Assembly (NCBI GenBank): GCA_009840165.1
Contig: VXOG01000067.1
Span: 62,406 to 126,405, forward strand
DNA: 64,000 nt
From: Chloroflexota bacterium
GTDB taxonomy: Bacteria; Chloroflexota; Dehalococcoidia; Lucifugimonadales; UBA3495
Direction of reading: 5' to 3'
In this document: positions 32,776 through 41,521 of the stretch, piece after piece
Layout of the letters: every line of letters starts with the position of its first letter
How positions within the stretch are numbered: position 1 is the stretch's first letter
Notes under the pieces: model-generated
Database searches by the model: none
Told to the model about the DNA's origin: nothing
Seen by the model: the letters and a program-made list of their open reading frames with translations, nothing else
Program-made: the position numbers and the translations under genes

Positions 32776-35034
32776 ATGCCGGTTAGCAAGGAAATCCTCG
32801 ACGAAATAGCTCTGTCGGCCGTCGAATACCAGATGATCGTGGACCGACTGGACCGGGAGCCGAATCCGGTTGAGCTGGGCATGTTCGGCGCGTTGTGGAG
32901 CGAGCATTGCGGCTACAAGCATTCCCGGCCATTGCTAGGAATGCTGCCGTCCACCTCTTCTAGGACGCTGTCTCAGGCTGGTGCGGAGAACGCCGGCGCG
33001 ATTGACATCGGCGACGGGCTCGCCGTGGTGTTCAAGGTGGAGTCCCATAACCATCCATCTGCGGTGGAACCATTGCAAGGCGCGGCCACCGGCGTGGGCG
33101 GCATAGTCCGGGACATTCTGGCAATGGGCGCTCGTCCCATTGCCCTGCTAAACTCCCTGCGCTTTGGGCCGCCGGACCTGTTGACCAATCGCAGACTGCT
33201 GCGCGGAGTGGTGGACGGCATAGGCTGGTACGGCAATTGCATTGGAGTTCCCGACGTGGCGGGGGAAATCTATTTCGACGAATCCTACTCGCAGAATCCG
33301 CTGGTCAACGCCATGTGTGTCGGCATCGCGCGGATCGAAGACTTGGCCAGCGCCGCTGCGACGACACCGGGCGACGTCTTGCTGCTCGTTGGCGCCGGCA
33401 CGGGTCGGGACGGCATCCACGGGGCGTCGGGTTTGGCATCGCGCACCTTCGAGGAGGAGCAGGAACTCCGACCCACCGTGCAGGTGGGCAATCCGTTCCT
33501 GGAAAAGGTGCTGATCGAGGCCTGCCTGGAAGCGTTGAGTACGGGCAAGGTGCGTGCTTTGCAGGATCTGGGAGCGGCCGGCCTGACCAGCGCCGCCGTG
33601 GAATCGGTGGCAAGAGGCCAGCGAGGGTTTGCGCTGGACATTACTCAAGTGCATCGTCGTGAGGATGGCATGACCGCTTATGAGGTCATGCTGTCGGAAT
33701 CCCAGGAACGTATGCTGTTAGTGGCTGCGCCGGAGCACGTTCAGGACGTGAGCGCGGTATTCGAGAAGTGGGATGTGACGTGTCGAGCCGTCGGCGTGGT
33801 CACGGAAGAACAAGTGGCGCGGGTGTCCGAGGGTTCTAATTCCCTGGCTGCCGCGCCCGTGCCGCATCTGGCGGACGCTCCGCGTTATCGGCTTACCGGA
33901 AAACCATCCGCGGAAGATGAAGCGCGTCGGCATCTGCAATTGTCGGACGTTCCGTTACCGTCGGATGTTGATTTGGGGGATGCGGGAGAAATCCTGCTGC
34001 GACTATTGGCGTCGCCGAACGTCGCCAGCAAACGGCACGTTTACCGACAATACGACCACCAGGTGCAGACCAACACCGTGGTTGAGCCGGGCTCAGGGGA
34101 TGCCGCAGTGTTGCGCATCAAGGAAACCGGCAAAGCAATCGCGGTCGCCATTGATGGCAATGGTCGCCACTGTTTCCTCGATCCTTATCGCGGGGGACAG
34201 CGGGTCGTGGCGGAGGTCGCGCGCAACTTGACCTGCGTGGGAGCGGAACCCATCGCGCTGACCGACTGCCTCAATTTCGGCAACCCGGAGCGGCCCGACA
34301 TCTATTATCAGTTGGAACGGTGCATCGAGGGGATGGCCGACGCCTGCCGCGAGCTCGGGCTGCCGGTCGTAAGCGGCAACGTGAGCCTATACAACGAGAG
34401 CCAGGGCGCGGCCATATTCCCCACGCCCATCGTTGGTGGGCTGGGTTTGTTGGAAGACGCGCGGAAACACTGCGGAGCCGGTTTTCCGGCCGGCGGGTTG
34501 GTCGTGGTATTGCTCGGTGCAAATGAATTGACCACAGCCTCGAACGATTTGGCCGGCAGCGAGTACTTGTCCACCATTCACGGTATGATTCGGGGCCGGC
34601 CCGAAATTAACTTGTCCCTGGAGCGGCGAGTTCAGGATCTGTGCCGGCGTTTGATAGCCGATGGCGTCGCGCTCTCAGCCCATGATTGTTCGGACGGTGG
34701 ATTCGCGGTTGCCCTGGCTGAATCGTGTATTTTGGGGGATACCCGGGTTGGCGTGGGCGGTTCCGTGGGATTCACTGCCTCCATGCCGTTCGCCGAAAGC
34801 ATACCGGCAAGATGGGACGCCGCCCTATTCGGCGAGGCGCCTTCTCGCATCCTAGTATCGGTGGCTCCGGAGGCTGCTTCGGCTGTCCTGGACGCCGCAC
34901 TAGAGGCAGGCGTTCCGGCTTGTGTAGTGGGAGAGAGCGGTGGTTCACGACTCAGCATCGGCCCACTCATTGACGTGGACTTGATGGAGTTGAGCGATGC
35001 CTGGTACGGTGGCTTGAGCCCGGTGTGGAGCTGA
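32776..35034 (+). CDS. purL: Phosphoribosylformylglycinamidine synthase, synthetase subunit (small type)
   Basis: The ATP-dependent amidation step of purine synthesis; 752 residues, the length of stand-alone PurL. Early motifs are EHCGYKHSRPLL (about 37-48), VFKVESHNHPSAVEPLQGAATGVGGIVRDILAMGARP with the catalytic His, and DLGAAGLTSAAVE. The second half repeats the fold (GGQRVVAEVARNLTCVGAEPIALTDCLNFGNPE and SAHDCSDGGFAVALAES). It depends on PurQ and on PurS, which must be elsewhere. Confidence 0.96.
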   Translation: MPVSKEILDEIALSAVEYQMIVDRLDREPNPVELGMFGALWSEHCGYKHSRPLLGMLPSTSSRTLSQAGAENAGAIDIGDGLAVVFKVESHNHPSAVEPLQGAATGVGGIVRDILAMGARPIALLNSLRFGPPDLLTNRRLLRGVVDGIGWYGNCIGVPDVAGEIYFDESYSQNPLVNAMCVGIARIEDLASAAATTPGDVLLLVGAGTGRDGIHGASGLASRTFEEEQELRPTVQVGNPFLEKVLIEACLEALSTGKVRALQDLGAAGLTSAAVESVARGQRGFALDITQVHRREDGMTAYEVMLSESQERMLLVAAPEHVQDVSAVFEKWDVTCRAVGVVTEEQVARVSEGSNSLAAAPVPHLADAPRYRLTGKPSAEDEARRHLQLSDVPLPSDVDLGDAGEILLRLLASPNVASKRHVYRQYDHQVQTNTVVEPGSGDAAVLRIKETGKAIAVAIDGNGRHCFLDPYRGGQRVVAEVARNLTCVGAEPIALTDCLNFGNPERPDIYYQLERCIEGMADACRELGLPVVSGNVSLYNESQGAAIFPTPIVGGLGLLEDARKHCGAGFPAGGLVVVLLGANELTTASNDLAGSEYLSTIHGMIRGRPEINLSLERRVQDLCRRLIADGVALSAHDCSDGGFAVALAESCILGDTRVGVGGSVGFTASMPFAESIPARWDAALFGEAPSRILVSVAPEAASAVLDAALEAGVPACVVGESGGSRLSIGPLIDVDLMELSDAWYGGLSPVWS

Positions 35035-35053
35035 TGATCGCTTGGGGTGCGGT

Positions 35054-36715
35054 TTAATCGGCGCCGGCAAAAAGGACCGCCGCCTCAGCGTCTTCAGCCG
35101 ATTCGGCGTGTGCGGCCTCTGCGGAACCGTGCTCATCCAGCGCCGGAGTCGCCAGTGCGTCGTTCAAGCCCACGCCGTTCACCTGCGGCGGCTCATAAGG
35201 CAACCCCAAACGCACTGCCAGCGCAATTCCGATCAGGGGGTGTTCCCGGTTCAAGCCAAACACCCTGCGCCGGCGCGCTCGGTTGGTTTCGGGGTCGCGC
35301 ACGCTGACGTTGCGGTACTTGAATACCTGGTTGGACGCCAAGGCACGGATGAGGCTGATGATAAAAGATCGGGAATTGTTTTCACCCCAGTAGGTCAAAA
35401 TGTGTGGGTTTTCAGCTTCGATTCCCGCAGCCAAGTTCTCGCTGATTTCGCCGCACAATGCATTGAACATCACATTGTCGGAACCGTCGCGTTCCTCCAG
35501 CATGTGCCCCGCCGTAATCAGGTCGGCGATGCGATTGGCGTCGCCGGTACGGTCGTCCGATTCAGGGAGGTCGAGTTGAGCTACCGCATCGGTCAAGAGG
35601 GGAGCGTAGGAGTGCGCCGGGTCGGGGCGGCTGGCTACCGGCTGCGCGGGTTCCCGTGGGGGTGTCGCATCGTCGGGAACATCCTCATCATCCAATTCTT
35701 CGGCGGGGTAATCGCTTGCCGATTCAGCGGCTTGATCTTGTTCGTCGCCAGCAGACTGGATCGCAGCTTCGGCTTTTTCGTCGCCGTCGAATTCCTCCGG
35801 CTCGTCGTGCTCGTCTCTGATCTGCGGCACCGGGTCCGGCTCGTCGGCCATCAGAATCCAGTCCACCAAATCGACGCTGCGAATCTTGATGTTCCCTTCT
35901 TCAGCCACGCGGAGCATCAGCTTCTTGAATCCGGAGAATCCCAGCTTGCGCTCGTCAAACCCGGCGATGCGGCGGACCAACCGCTGCTTGAGCGAGGTCA
36001 GCAGCAAGGTGTGACCGGCGGCCCGCTCTGATCGGATCACATCTTCTATCGCTCGGATTACCTCCGGCAGTTGGTGTCGTCCGGGGTTGCTCAGTTGGGC
36101 CGGCGCCGGCTGGCGGTGCCGCTGGTAGGAACCGCGGTGTACTACCGGCTCTGCATCGATGGGATCAACGTCGGCATCGTAGAAAATCAGCCCGTCAACG
36201 TGGTCGGCCATGCGGCGCGACGTAGCCCAAGACACACCAACGACCAGCACACGCTTTCCGACGGCGCGGAGGGAGTTGATGACGTGGATGAAATCCGAGT
36301 CGCCGGACACCAGTACGAAGGTGTTGATATTGGGAAAGTTATGGGCGGTGTCTATGCAGTCCGCCGTCATCTTCACGTCAACGCTGTTTTTGACGGCGAT
36401 GGTCCGACCGGAGCCGTAGGAGCCGCCGGGCGGCAGGCGAGTGGGGACGTAAACCGGCTCGATGCCAGCGGCGTATAGGGATGGGGGGTCCTGGATGAAC
36501 TGGCTGGCGCCTTTGAGTTCGGGCGCGCGCGTCACCCAGTCGGCATAGGCTTTTCCGACTACCACCCGGCCATGGTTGGAGACTTCTTCCTTCAGGGCGG
36601 ATACGTTGGGTGTTCTCCCTCGCGCCGCCAGGCTTATCTTGAAGTTCTCCCAATCTATGAATAATGCTACGTCTTCACTGAATGCCGGGTTGCCATTGGG
36701 CTGTTGAATAGCGAT
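35054..36715 (-). CDS. NYN-domain (LabA/DUF88-type) protein with atypical start
   Basis: A PIN-like NYN domain at the N-terminus: the frame encodes VALFIDWENFKISLAARG at about 36670-36614, including the first catalytic Asp (codon 36655-36653), then VSGDSDFIHVINSLRAVGKRVLVVGV. The centre (about residues 200-260) resembles an OST-HTH/LOTUS-like winged helix (SLKQRLVRRIAGFDERKLGFSGFKKLM). An acidic linker and a further C-terminal domain follow. The first canonical start, GTG 36565, lies downstream of the catalytic strand. The frame is open only to 36724, without ATG, GTG or TTG. An ATC at 36715 has TTGAGG seven bases upstream. Likely an RNA-processing nuclease. Confidence 0.8.
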   Translation of the reverse strand: MAIQQPNGNPAFSEDVALFIDWENFKISLAARGRTPNVSALKEEVSNHGRVVVGKAYADWVTRAPELKGASQFIQDPPSLYAAGIEPVYVPTRLPPGGSYGSGRTIAVKNSVDVKMTADCIDTAHNFPNINTFVLVSGDSDFIHVINSLRAVGKRVLVVGVSWATSRRMADHVDGLIFYDADVDPIDAEPVVHRGSYQRHRQPAPAQLSNPGRHQLPEVIRAIEDVIRSERAAGHTLLLTSLKQRLVRRIAGFDERKLGFSGFKKLMLRVAEEGNIKIRSVDLVDWILMADEPDPVPQIRDEHDEPEEFDGDEKAEAAIQSAGDEQDQAAESASDYPAEELDDEDVPDDATPPREPAQPVASRPDPAHSYAPLLTDAVAQLDLPESDDRTGDANRIADLITAGHMLEERDGSDNVMFNALCGEISENLAAGIEAENPHILTYWGENNSRSFIISLIRALASNQVFKYRNVSVRDPETNRARRRRVFGLNREHPLIGIALAVRLGLPYEPPQVNGVGLNDALATPALDEHGSAEAAHAESAEDAEAAVLFAGAD

Positions 36716-36759
36716 GATTGAACCTCAACTTGCTCACGGTTGGAGCGTTTGTGTCGTAA

Positions 36760-36788
36760 AGTGTATTCTGGCGCACCAATAGCGTCAA
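36760..36788 (-). promoter_or_regulatory. Promoter of the NYN gene (TTGACG-N17-TACACT)
   Basis: On the minus strand TTGACG (36788-36783) and TACACT (36765-36760) have 17-base spacing. Initiation near 36753 would give a leader of about 38 bases to the proposed start at 36715, which supports a start upstream of GTG 36565. Confidence 0.7.
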
Positions 36789-36837
36789 GTTAGCGTAAAT
36801 GCCTTTAGTGTTTAGACTTAGTGAATATGCATTATAG

Positions 36838-36880
36838 AATCGGCATTCCTGCGCGAGTGGGAATCCAGTGCCCATCTAGT
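36838..36880. repeat. Degenerate ATTCC...GGAATCC repeat copy
   Basis: GAATCGGCATTCCTGCGCGAG followed by TGGGAATCCAGTGCCCAT is a decayed member of the GTCATTCCCGC...GCGGGAAT repeat family also found inside the YYY gene. Confidence 0.5.
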
Positions 36881-36904
36881 ATCTCCCTCACCCGCGTGTC
36901 TCTG

Positions 36905-37858
36905 TCATATCGGCACTGGTTGCTGCTCCAGCAGATCTCCGATGACCGACTCCTGGGTGCGTTCTCGCAAACGGGCCATGCTTTTCAGGATGACGCGATG
37001 GGCGAGTGCCGGACGCGCCAGCGCTTTGATGTCGTCCGGCGTAACGTAATCCTGTCCTTTAATCGCCGCCAGGGCCTGTGAGCAACGATAAAGGCCAAGG
37101 GTTGCCCTTGGGCTCGCCCCCAATTCAACGTCGGGGTGGTTGCGCGTCGCCCGGACCAGTTGCACGACGTAAGTCCTCAGCGCTGCGCTGATGTACACCT
37201 GCCGTACCATGGCCTGTATCCTCAGCACCTCCTCTGCCGAGGCTACCGGTTTGAGCGCCGACAGCGGGTCCGCGTCTTCAAATCGCTCTACCATTGCCTC
37301 TTCATCGCTTTCCGATGGATAGCCCAGGCTCAGCCTCAGCAAAAAGCGATCAATCTGCGCTTCCGGCAATGGGAACGTGCCTTCCAGTTCAATCGGGTTC
37401 TGCGTTGCCAGAACCAGGAACGGCGCCGGCAATGGCACTGTATCCTGGTCAACCGTCACCTGCCGCTCCGCCATAGCTTCCAGCAACGCCGACTGTGTCC
37501 GGGGGGTCGCGCGATTGATCTCGTCAGCCAGCACCACTTGGGAAATTACCGGACCCGGGCGAAACTCGAACTGGCCGCTTCGCTGGTTATAGTAGTTGAT
37601 CCCGGTGATGTCCGAGGGCATCAGGTCGGGCGTGAACTGTATCCGCCGAAATTCGCAGTCAAGCGAATAGGCCAGCGAGCGCGCCAGCGTCGTCTTCCCG
37701 ATGCCCGGAACGTCCTCAACGAGGATGTGACCGGCGCTGAACAGCGCGGCCAGAGTGAATTCGATCACGTCATCCTTGCCGATGATCGCCAGTTGGATGT
37801 TTTCCCGGATGGCCTTGGCCGTGTCCGCGATCTGCTGGGTTCTTTGAGAGCTGGTCAC
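36905..37858 (-). CDS. MoxR-family AAA+ ATPase
   Basis: A 317-residue MoxR-type ATPase, a family that activates or matures protein complexes, often via VWA-domain partners. Walker A DVPGIGKTT (49-57), Walker B VVLADEINRA (108-117), LLEAMAERQVTVD and the FLVLATQNPIELEGTFPLPEAQIDRF sensor region are all intact. Its usual DUF58/VWA partners are not next to it; instead it overlaps the nucleotidyltransferase gene by four bases, which points to shared translation. Confidence 0.93.
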   Translation of the reverse strand: MTSSQRTQQIADTAKAIRENIQLAIIGKDDVIEFTLAALFSAGHILVEDVPGIGKTTLARSLAYSLDCEFRRIQFTPDLMPSDITGINYYNQRSGQFEFRPGPVISQVVLADEINRATPRTQSALLEAMAERQVTVDQDTVPLPAPFLVLATQNPIELEGTFPLPEAQIDRFLLRLSLGYPSESDEEAMVERFEDADPLSALKPVASAEEVLRIQAMVRQVYISAALRTYVVQLVRATRNHPDVELGASPRATLGLYRCSQALAAIKGQDYVTPDDIKALARPALAHRVILKSMARLRERTQESVIGDLLEQQPVPI

Positions 37859-38586
37859 AAATCCGTCCCGTCTGTCTCCGGCGTTAATTCCCCGACCAGG
37901 CGCTCTTCAACCTCACGGAGGTCCTTGAGCGAATCCACGCTGCGCCAAAAGGATGTCGTCTGCACTGCCGACATTCTTCCCGCTGCGGCCAGCTCAGGAA
38001 AGGTGGTCGTCTCGTGGTCACCCCTATCCGGCAGCAATTCCCGGATTCCAGGATCCAGCGCGTACATTCCCCCGTTAATCCAGAGTGGCAGCGTGATTTT
38101 TTCGCGAAATTGGCGCACCACTCCGCTGGCATCCGAGTCAACGATTCCATACGGGCTTGCCATTGGCACGGCGAGGATGCTGGCGGCATGGGCCGGATTC
38201 GCGCTCAGTCGCCGCCGATAATCCTTGATCAACAGGCCCGCATCTGCGTCGGTGATCACGTCTCCGTTGGTAGCGATCACCGGCCCCACAACATCCTGAA
38301 TCAGGTTGAGGCCCATTTTCAAGGCGCCGCCCCGGCCCAACGGGCAGTCTTCGCGGCTGTAATGGGCGCGGATCCCAAAGTCTTTTCCATCGCCGAAGTA
38401 CTCCTCCACCGCTTCGCCCAAGTATCCGACCAGGAACACTACGTCGGTTATCCCCGCAGCCGTCAGACGCCGCACCTGGTGCCATAGGATGGGCCGTCCA
38501 CCTACTTGCACCATTGGTTTCGGAACTTTGTCCGTCAGAGGTCGCAGCCGCTCCCCTTGGCCGCCGGCGAGAATCAGAGCGAACAT
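37855..38586 (-). CDS. Sugar-phosphate nucleotidyltransferase
   Basis: A 243-residue NTP-transferase domain protein from ATG 38586. The N-terminal LILAGGQGERLRPLTDKVPKPM (4-25) binds the nucleotide, GGRPILWHQ follows, and NGDVITDAD provides the metal-binding Asp. There is no C-terminal left-handed helix or acyltransferase repeat, so it is the short form (RfbA/ManC-like). The sugar substrate cannot be told from sequence alone; activation of a hexose-1-phosphate for cell-surface glycans is likely. Confidence 0.88.
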   Translation of the reverse strand: MFALILAGGQGERLRPLTDKVPKPMVQVGGRPILWHQVRRLTAAGITDVVFLVGYLGEAVEEYFGDGKDFGIRAHYSREDCPLGRGGALKMGLNLIQDVVGPVIATNGDVITDADAGLLIKDYRRRLSANPAHAASILAVPMASPYGIVDSDASGVVRQFREKITLPLWINGGMYALDPGIRELLPDRGDHETTTFPELAAAGRMSAVQTTSFWRSVDSLKDLREVEERLVGELTPETDGTDL

Positions 38587-38632
38587 GATAGCCGGTATCC
38601 TAACGCCCGCCCGTTGGCAGGTCAACAAAAAT

Positions 38633-38660
38633 CCCTCTCCCTTAACGCGAGAGGGTTGGG
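38633..38660. repeat. CCCTCTCCC...GAGAGGG palindromic repeat copy
   Basis: CCCTCTC pairs with GAGAGGG around a CCTTAACGC loop. It is related to the repeat at 21704-21742, and lies between dctM and the nucleotidyltransferase gene. Confidence 0.55.
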
Positions 38661-38674
38661 TTGAACTTGCAAGA

Positions 38675-38707
38675 GTGGGGGCGAACTCACGGTCGCCAAT
38701 CCCCCTA
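38675..38707. repeat. Degenerate GGGGGCGAA palindrome copy
   Basis: GTGGGGGCGAACTCACGG followed by TCGCCAATCCCCCTAC is an imperfect member of the family seen perfect at 11576-11601. It reaches the dctM stop codon and may serve as its terminator. Confidence 0.5.
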
Positions 38708-40387
38708 CTGATAGGCTCTTGGTCTGAACTCGGAGGAGCAGTACCGGATGTTTTCCCAGAACCCGGCAGCATCCCGTTCCACGTTCACCGTTTGCAGGAA
38801 GTCCCGGCTCGGGTCATCGTAGATGATGCACGGCGCCCACAGCGCGATATCGGGAAATACGAACAATAGTGCAATCACCATGGCCATGCAGGCCATAAAC
38901 GGTAAGACCCCTATGTACACGTCCGTAATCGTGCTTTCTCGTAAGGCCTCCTGCGCTGCCGCCGTTTGTTCCGCCATTTGCGCGTCAACGTCCTGACGTA
39001 CCCCATGCAGGATATACAGGTTGATCCCCTCGGGCGGGCTGATCAGGGCCGCCTCTACCAGGATTACCATGATGATTCCGAACCACACCAGGTCCACGCC
39101 CACTGCTTCCAGCGACGGCGTGAGGATCGGAATTGTAGTCACCAGCATGGCGAAGCTTTCCATAAAGGTTCCCAGCAGCAGGTAGAAGAACACGAGGATG
39201 ACTACGAACTGCAATGCGTTGAGATTCAGGCCGGTAATCCACTCGGAGATGTCCTGAGAGATGCCCAGCCGGGCGAACGCGAAGCTCAGCGTGAATGCCG
39301 CCATGACGATGAGCATAATCATGGATGACGTGCGAACCGTGGAGATAATCGCGTCCAGCAGCATTATCCTGATGCCCCGCATCGAGTCTCCCCAGTTGGC
39401 GTAGATGCCTTGCGACCGCTTGTACAGTTCGTTGGCAATGGCGACTACCAAAGCGCCGACCACGCCCAGCGCCGCGGCCTCCGTAGGCGTTGCCCACCCG
39501 GTGTAGATGGAACCTAGTACGACAACGATGATAATCAGCACCGGGATGATGGCGACCAGCCCCACCGCCGCTTCTTTGATGATCCGCAGCCATTCCGCCG
39601 TGGCTTCGCCGTAGGACAGCGTTGAACGCCCCCGGCGATAAGCGGCGCGCTCCACTGGATCAGTTAGCCCGCTTTCCGTAGCCTGTTCACGTTGCAGTTC
39701 GGCCCGCTGCTCGTCCGTGTACTTGCGGATTCCAACGCCGTTGAACCATGCGCGATAGAGCCGGCGTACTTCCTCGTCCATCGGCGCTGTGCGCGGGAAT
39801 ATCACCGACGTTATCACCATCATCAGAATCATCGTGAACGCCAGCAGGAACCCGGGCAGGAACCCGCCCATGTACAGCCGGCCGATTGATTCCTCAACCA
39901 GCACCCCGTAAATGATTAATCCAATGCTGGGTGGTATCAGGATCCCCAGCGTGCCGCCCGCCGCCAGCGATCCGATCACCAGCCGTTCGCTGTACCCGCG
40001 CTGCCGGAACGACGGCAAAGACACCCGGCTGATGGTGGCCGAGGTCGCGACACTGGAACCGGAGCAGGCCGCGAACACGGCGCAGGAAGCGATGTTGGTG
40101 TGCAGCAGGCCACCGGGCAGGAACACCAGCCACCGGGACAGCGCTCCGTACATCCGCTCGCCCATGCCGGAACGCAACATCAACTCGCCCATCAGCAAGA
40201 ACAGCGGAACCGCTACCAGGATGAAGTTGGTGTTGCTCTCCCAGGCCTTGTTGCCCAGGATGTTCCACAGCGGCGCGTCGGAAAACACCTGCATCATCAC
40301 CAGCGAAAGTACCCCCAGGGCGCCGGCGACGTATAGGCCAATCAGGAAGAAAACTCCCATCATGCTGAACGCGGTGATGATTGCCAT
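38705..40387 (-). CDS. dctM: TRAP transporter large permease with extra cytoplasmic insert
   Basis: The ion-coupled transport subunit of a TRAP system; 560 residues against about 425-450 for typical DctM. Family marks are the VPLFLLMGELMLRSGMG region, CSGSSVATSATI and GGTLGILIPPSIGLIIYG (144-161). The extra length is mostly a hydrophilic insert at about 200-265 (RTAPMDEEVRRLYRAW to YGEATAEWLRIIKEA) between membrane segments. It follows dctQ after 81 bases. Confidence 0.92.
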   Translation of the reverse strand: MAIITAFSMMGVFFLIGLYVAGALGVLSLVMMQVFSDAPLWNILGNKAWESNTNFILVAVPLFLLMGELMLRSGMGERMYGALSRWLVFLPGGLLHTNIASCAVFAACSGSSVATSATISRVSLPSFRQRGYSERLVIGSLAAGGTLGILIPPSIGLIIYGVLVEESIGRLYMGGFLPGFLLAFTMILMMVITSVIFPRTAPMDEEVRRLYRAWFNGVGIRKYTDEQRAELQREQATESGLTDPVERAAYRRGRSTLSYGEATAEWLRIIKEAAVGLVAIIPVLIIIVVVLGSIYTGWATPTEAAALGVVGALVVAIANELYKRSQGIYANWGDSMRGIRIMLLDAIISTVRTSSMIMLIVMAAFTLSFAFARLGISQDISEWITGLNLNALQFVVILVFFYLLLGTFMESFAMLVTTIPILTPSLEAVGVDLVWFGIIMVILVEAALISPPEGINLYILHGVRQDVDAQMAEQTAAAQEALRESTITDVYIGVLPFMACMAMVIALLFVFPDIALWAPCIIYDDPSRDFLQTVNVERDAAGFWENIRYCSSEFRPRAYQ

Positions 40388-40468
40388 ATTCCAGGTCCTC
40401 CAGGTATTTGTCGCCGTTAGAAAATGGATTCCGTCAGCGTGGTGTTGCGCCGTTGACGAGGCGGGGCG

Positions 40469-41140
40469 CTATACGGCGCTGCCTCCTTCCTGCGCAATCT
40501 CCGACACCGGCGCCAGCTCGGCCACATCGCCGCCACTGCTCTTGTGCCAGATCTCCAGCAGGCCCCGTACTATCATGCTCAGCATCCACTGGAATGACGT
40601 GAACGCCAGCATCGTGAACCCGATGGCCACAATCAACTGGAACATCCACAGTTCGGGCAGGAAGTTGCCGATCAAGTAAGTGTTTGCCAGCGCCGGTTCG
40701 CATTCCCCGGCTTGGTTGGTTCGGATGCAGCGAGATTCTGCCACCTCTTCCCAGGTCTTGATCGCGGTGATCAGCCCGAAAAACCCAACGGAACCCAGCG
40801 CCAGCCAGTCCGCGGCAGAACGCATATAGGGGTGTATCCGGGAAAACAGCGGCAGCAACACGTCGATCCGCACGTGCGAGCCGGTGCGTAACGAGTACGA
40901 GAACGCCCATGTGCCCGCGAAGGCCAGAATATAACCGCCGATGAGCTCTTGATTGCCCAGCACCGGCCCGCCCAGTTTGCGCATGATCACCTGATAGGTG
41001 ATATAGATCCCCAGCAGCAGCAGCAACGTCCCGCAGATGTACCCAAATATGCGATAAATGTAATCCAGCCCGTGGTCAATCTTGTGAACGAGCTGCATTA
41101 TCGCAACGGCTGGCGTGGATGGAGTGGTTTGGGTAGTCAA
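40469..41140 (-). CDS. dctQ: TRAP transporter small permease
   Basis: A 223-residue four-helix subunit that scaffolds the large permease. Helix 1 is IFGYICGTLLLLLGIYITYQVIMRK, then GGPVLGNQELIGGYILAFAGTWAFSYSLRTGSHVRIDVL with the typical G-x-H-x-R-x-D motif of DctQ. The N-terminal 35 residues are soluble. It lies 381 bases downstream of the second binding-protein gene, from which a hairpin separates it. Confidence 0.9.
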   Translation of the reverse strand: MTTQTTPSTPAVAIMQLVHKIDHGLDYIYRIFGYICGTLLLLLGIYITYQVIMRKLGGPVLGNQELIGGYILAFAGTWAFSYSLRTGSHVRIDVLLPLFSRIHPYMRSAADWLALGSVGFFGLITAIKTWEEVAESRCIRTNQAGECEPALANTYLIGNFLPELWMFQLIVAIGFTMLAFTSFQWMLSMIVRGLLEIWHKSSGGDVAELAPVSEIAQEGGSAV

Positions 41141-41521
41141 CTGGCGCCTCCGGGAACCTGTGGAGTGGGCGATTGCGGACTATATTTGCCGGATGGATAA
41201 ATGTCAAACAGCCTTAGTTGCCGTGGATGACGGCCGCTTCATCCCGGGGCGGGAGATAATTCTTTGCATTCGGATGAACATATCCCCTGCCCACGATTGT
41301 AATTATCGAATCAAATAGCCAATCGTTTCGCAACACTTCGCGCTTATGCGATTGCCGGCAGAGTCTATGAAATTCATTAATCATTGTCAATCGGAACTTT
41401 CCGGCATCAAATGTCACACACTATAGTTGTATATCGTAATCGCATTGCCCCCGTTCGTAACAAATTAGGGGGCGGGTTACTGACCCGCCCCCTTACATGG
41501 GCAAAAACATCGGCAGCCCGG
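41141..41521. other. Intergenic region in the TRAP cluster, about 380 bases
   Basis: No gene is supported. It holds the hairpin at 41467-41493 next to the binding-protein stop codon. The rest is AT-richer than its surroundings and presumably contains the dctQ leader. Confidence 0.5.
41467..41493 (-). terminator. Terminator-like hairpin after the second binding-protein gene
   Basis: GGGGGCGGGT and ACCCGCCCCC are exact complements (10 bp, plus one A-T pair) around a TACTG loop, about 30 bases downstream of the stop. There is no long T tract, so it may instead protect the upstream mRNA and let binding protein exceed permease, as in many transporters. Confidence 0.6.

Noticed and set aside
35042-36031. 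A 329-codon plus-strand frame over the NYN gene
   Set aside because: The minus-strand frame encodes recognisable NYN and helix-turn-helix-like sequence; the plus-strand product has none.
36378-36653. A 91-codon frame overlapping the 5' part of the NYN gene
   Set aside because: It is the +1 frame of the NYN coding sequence and gives an Arg/Pro-rich product without motif.
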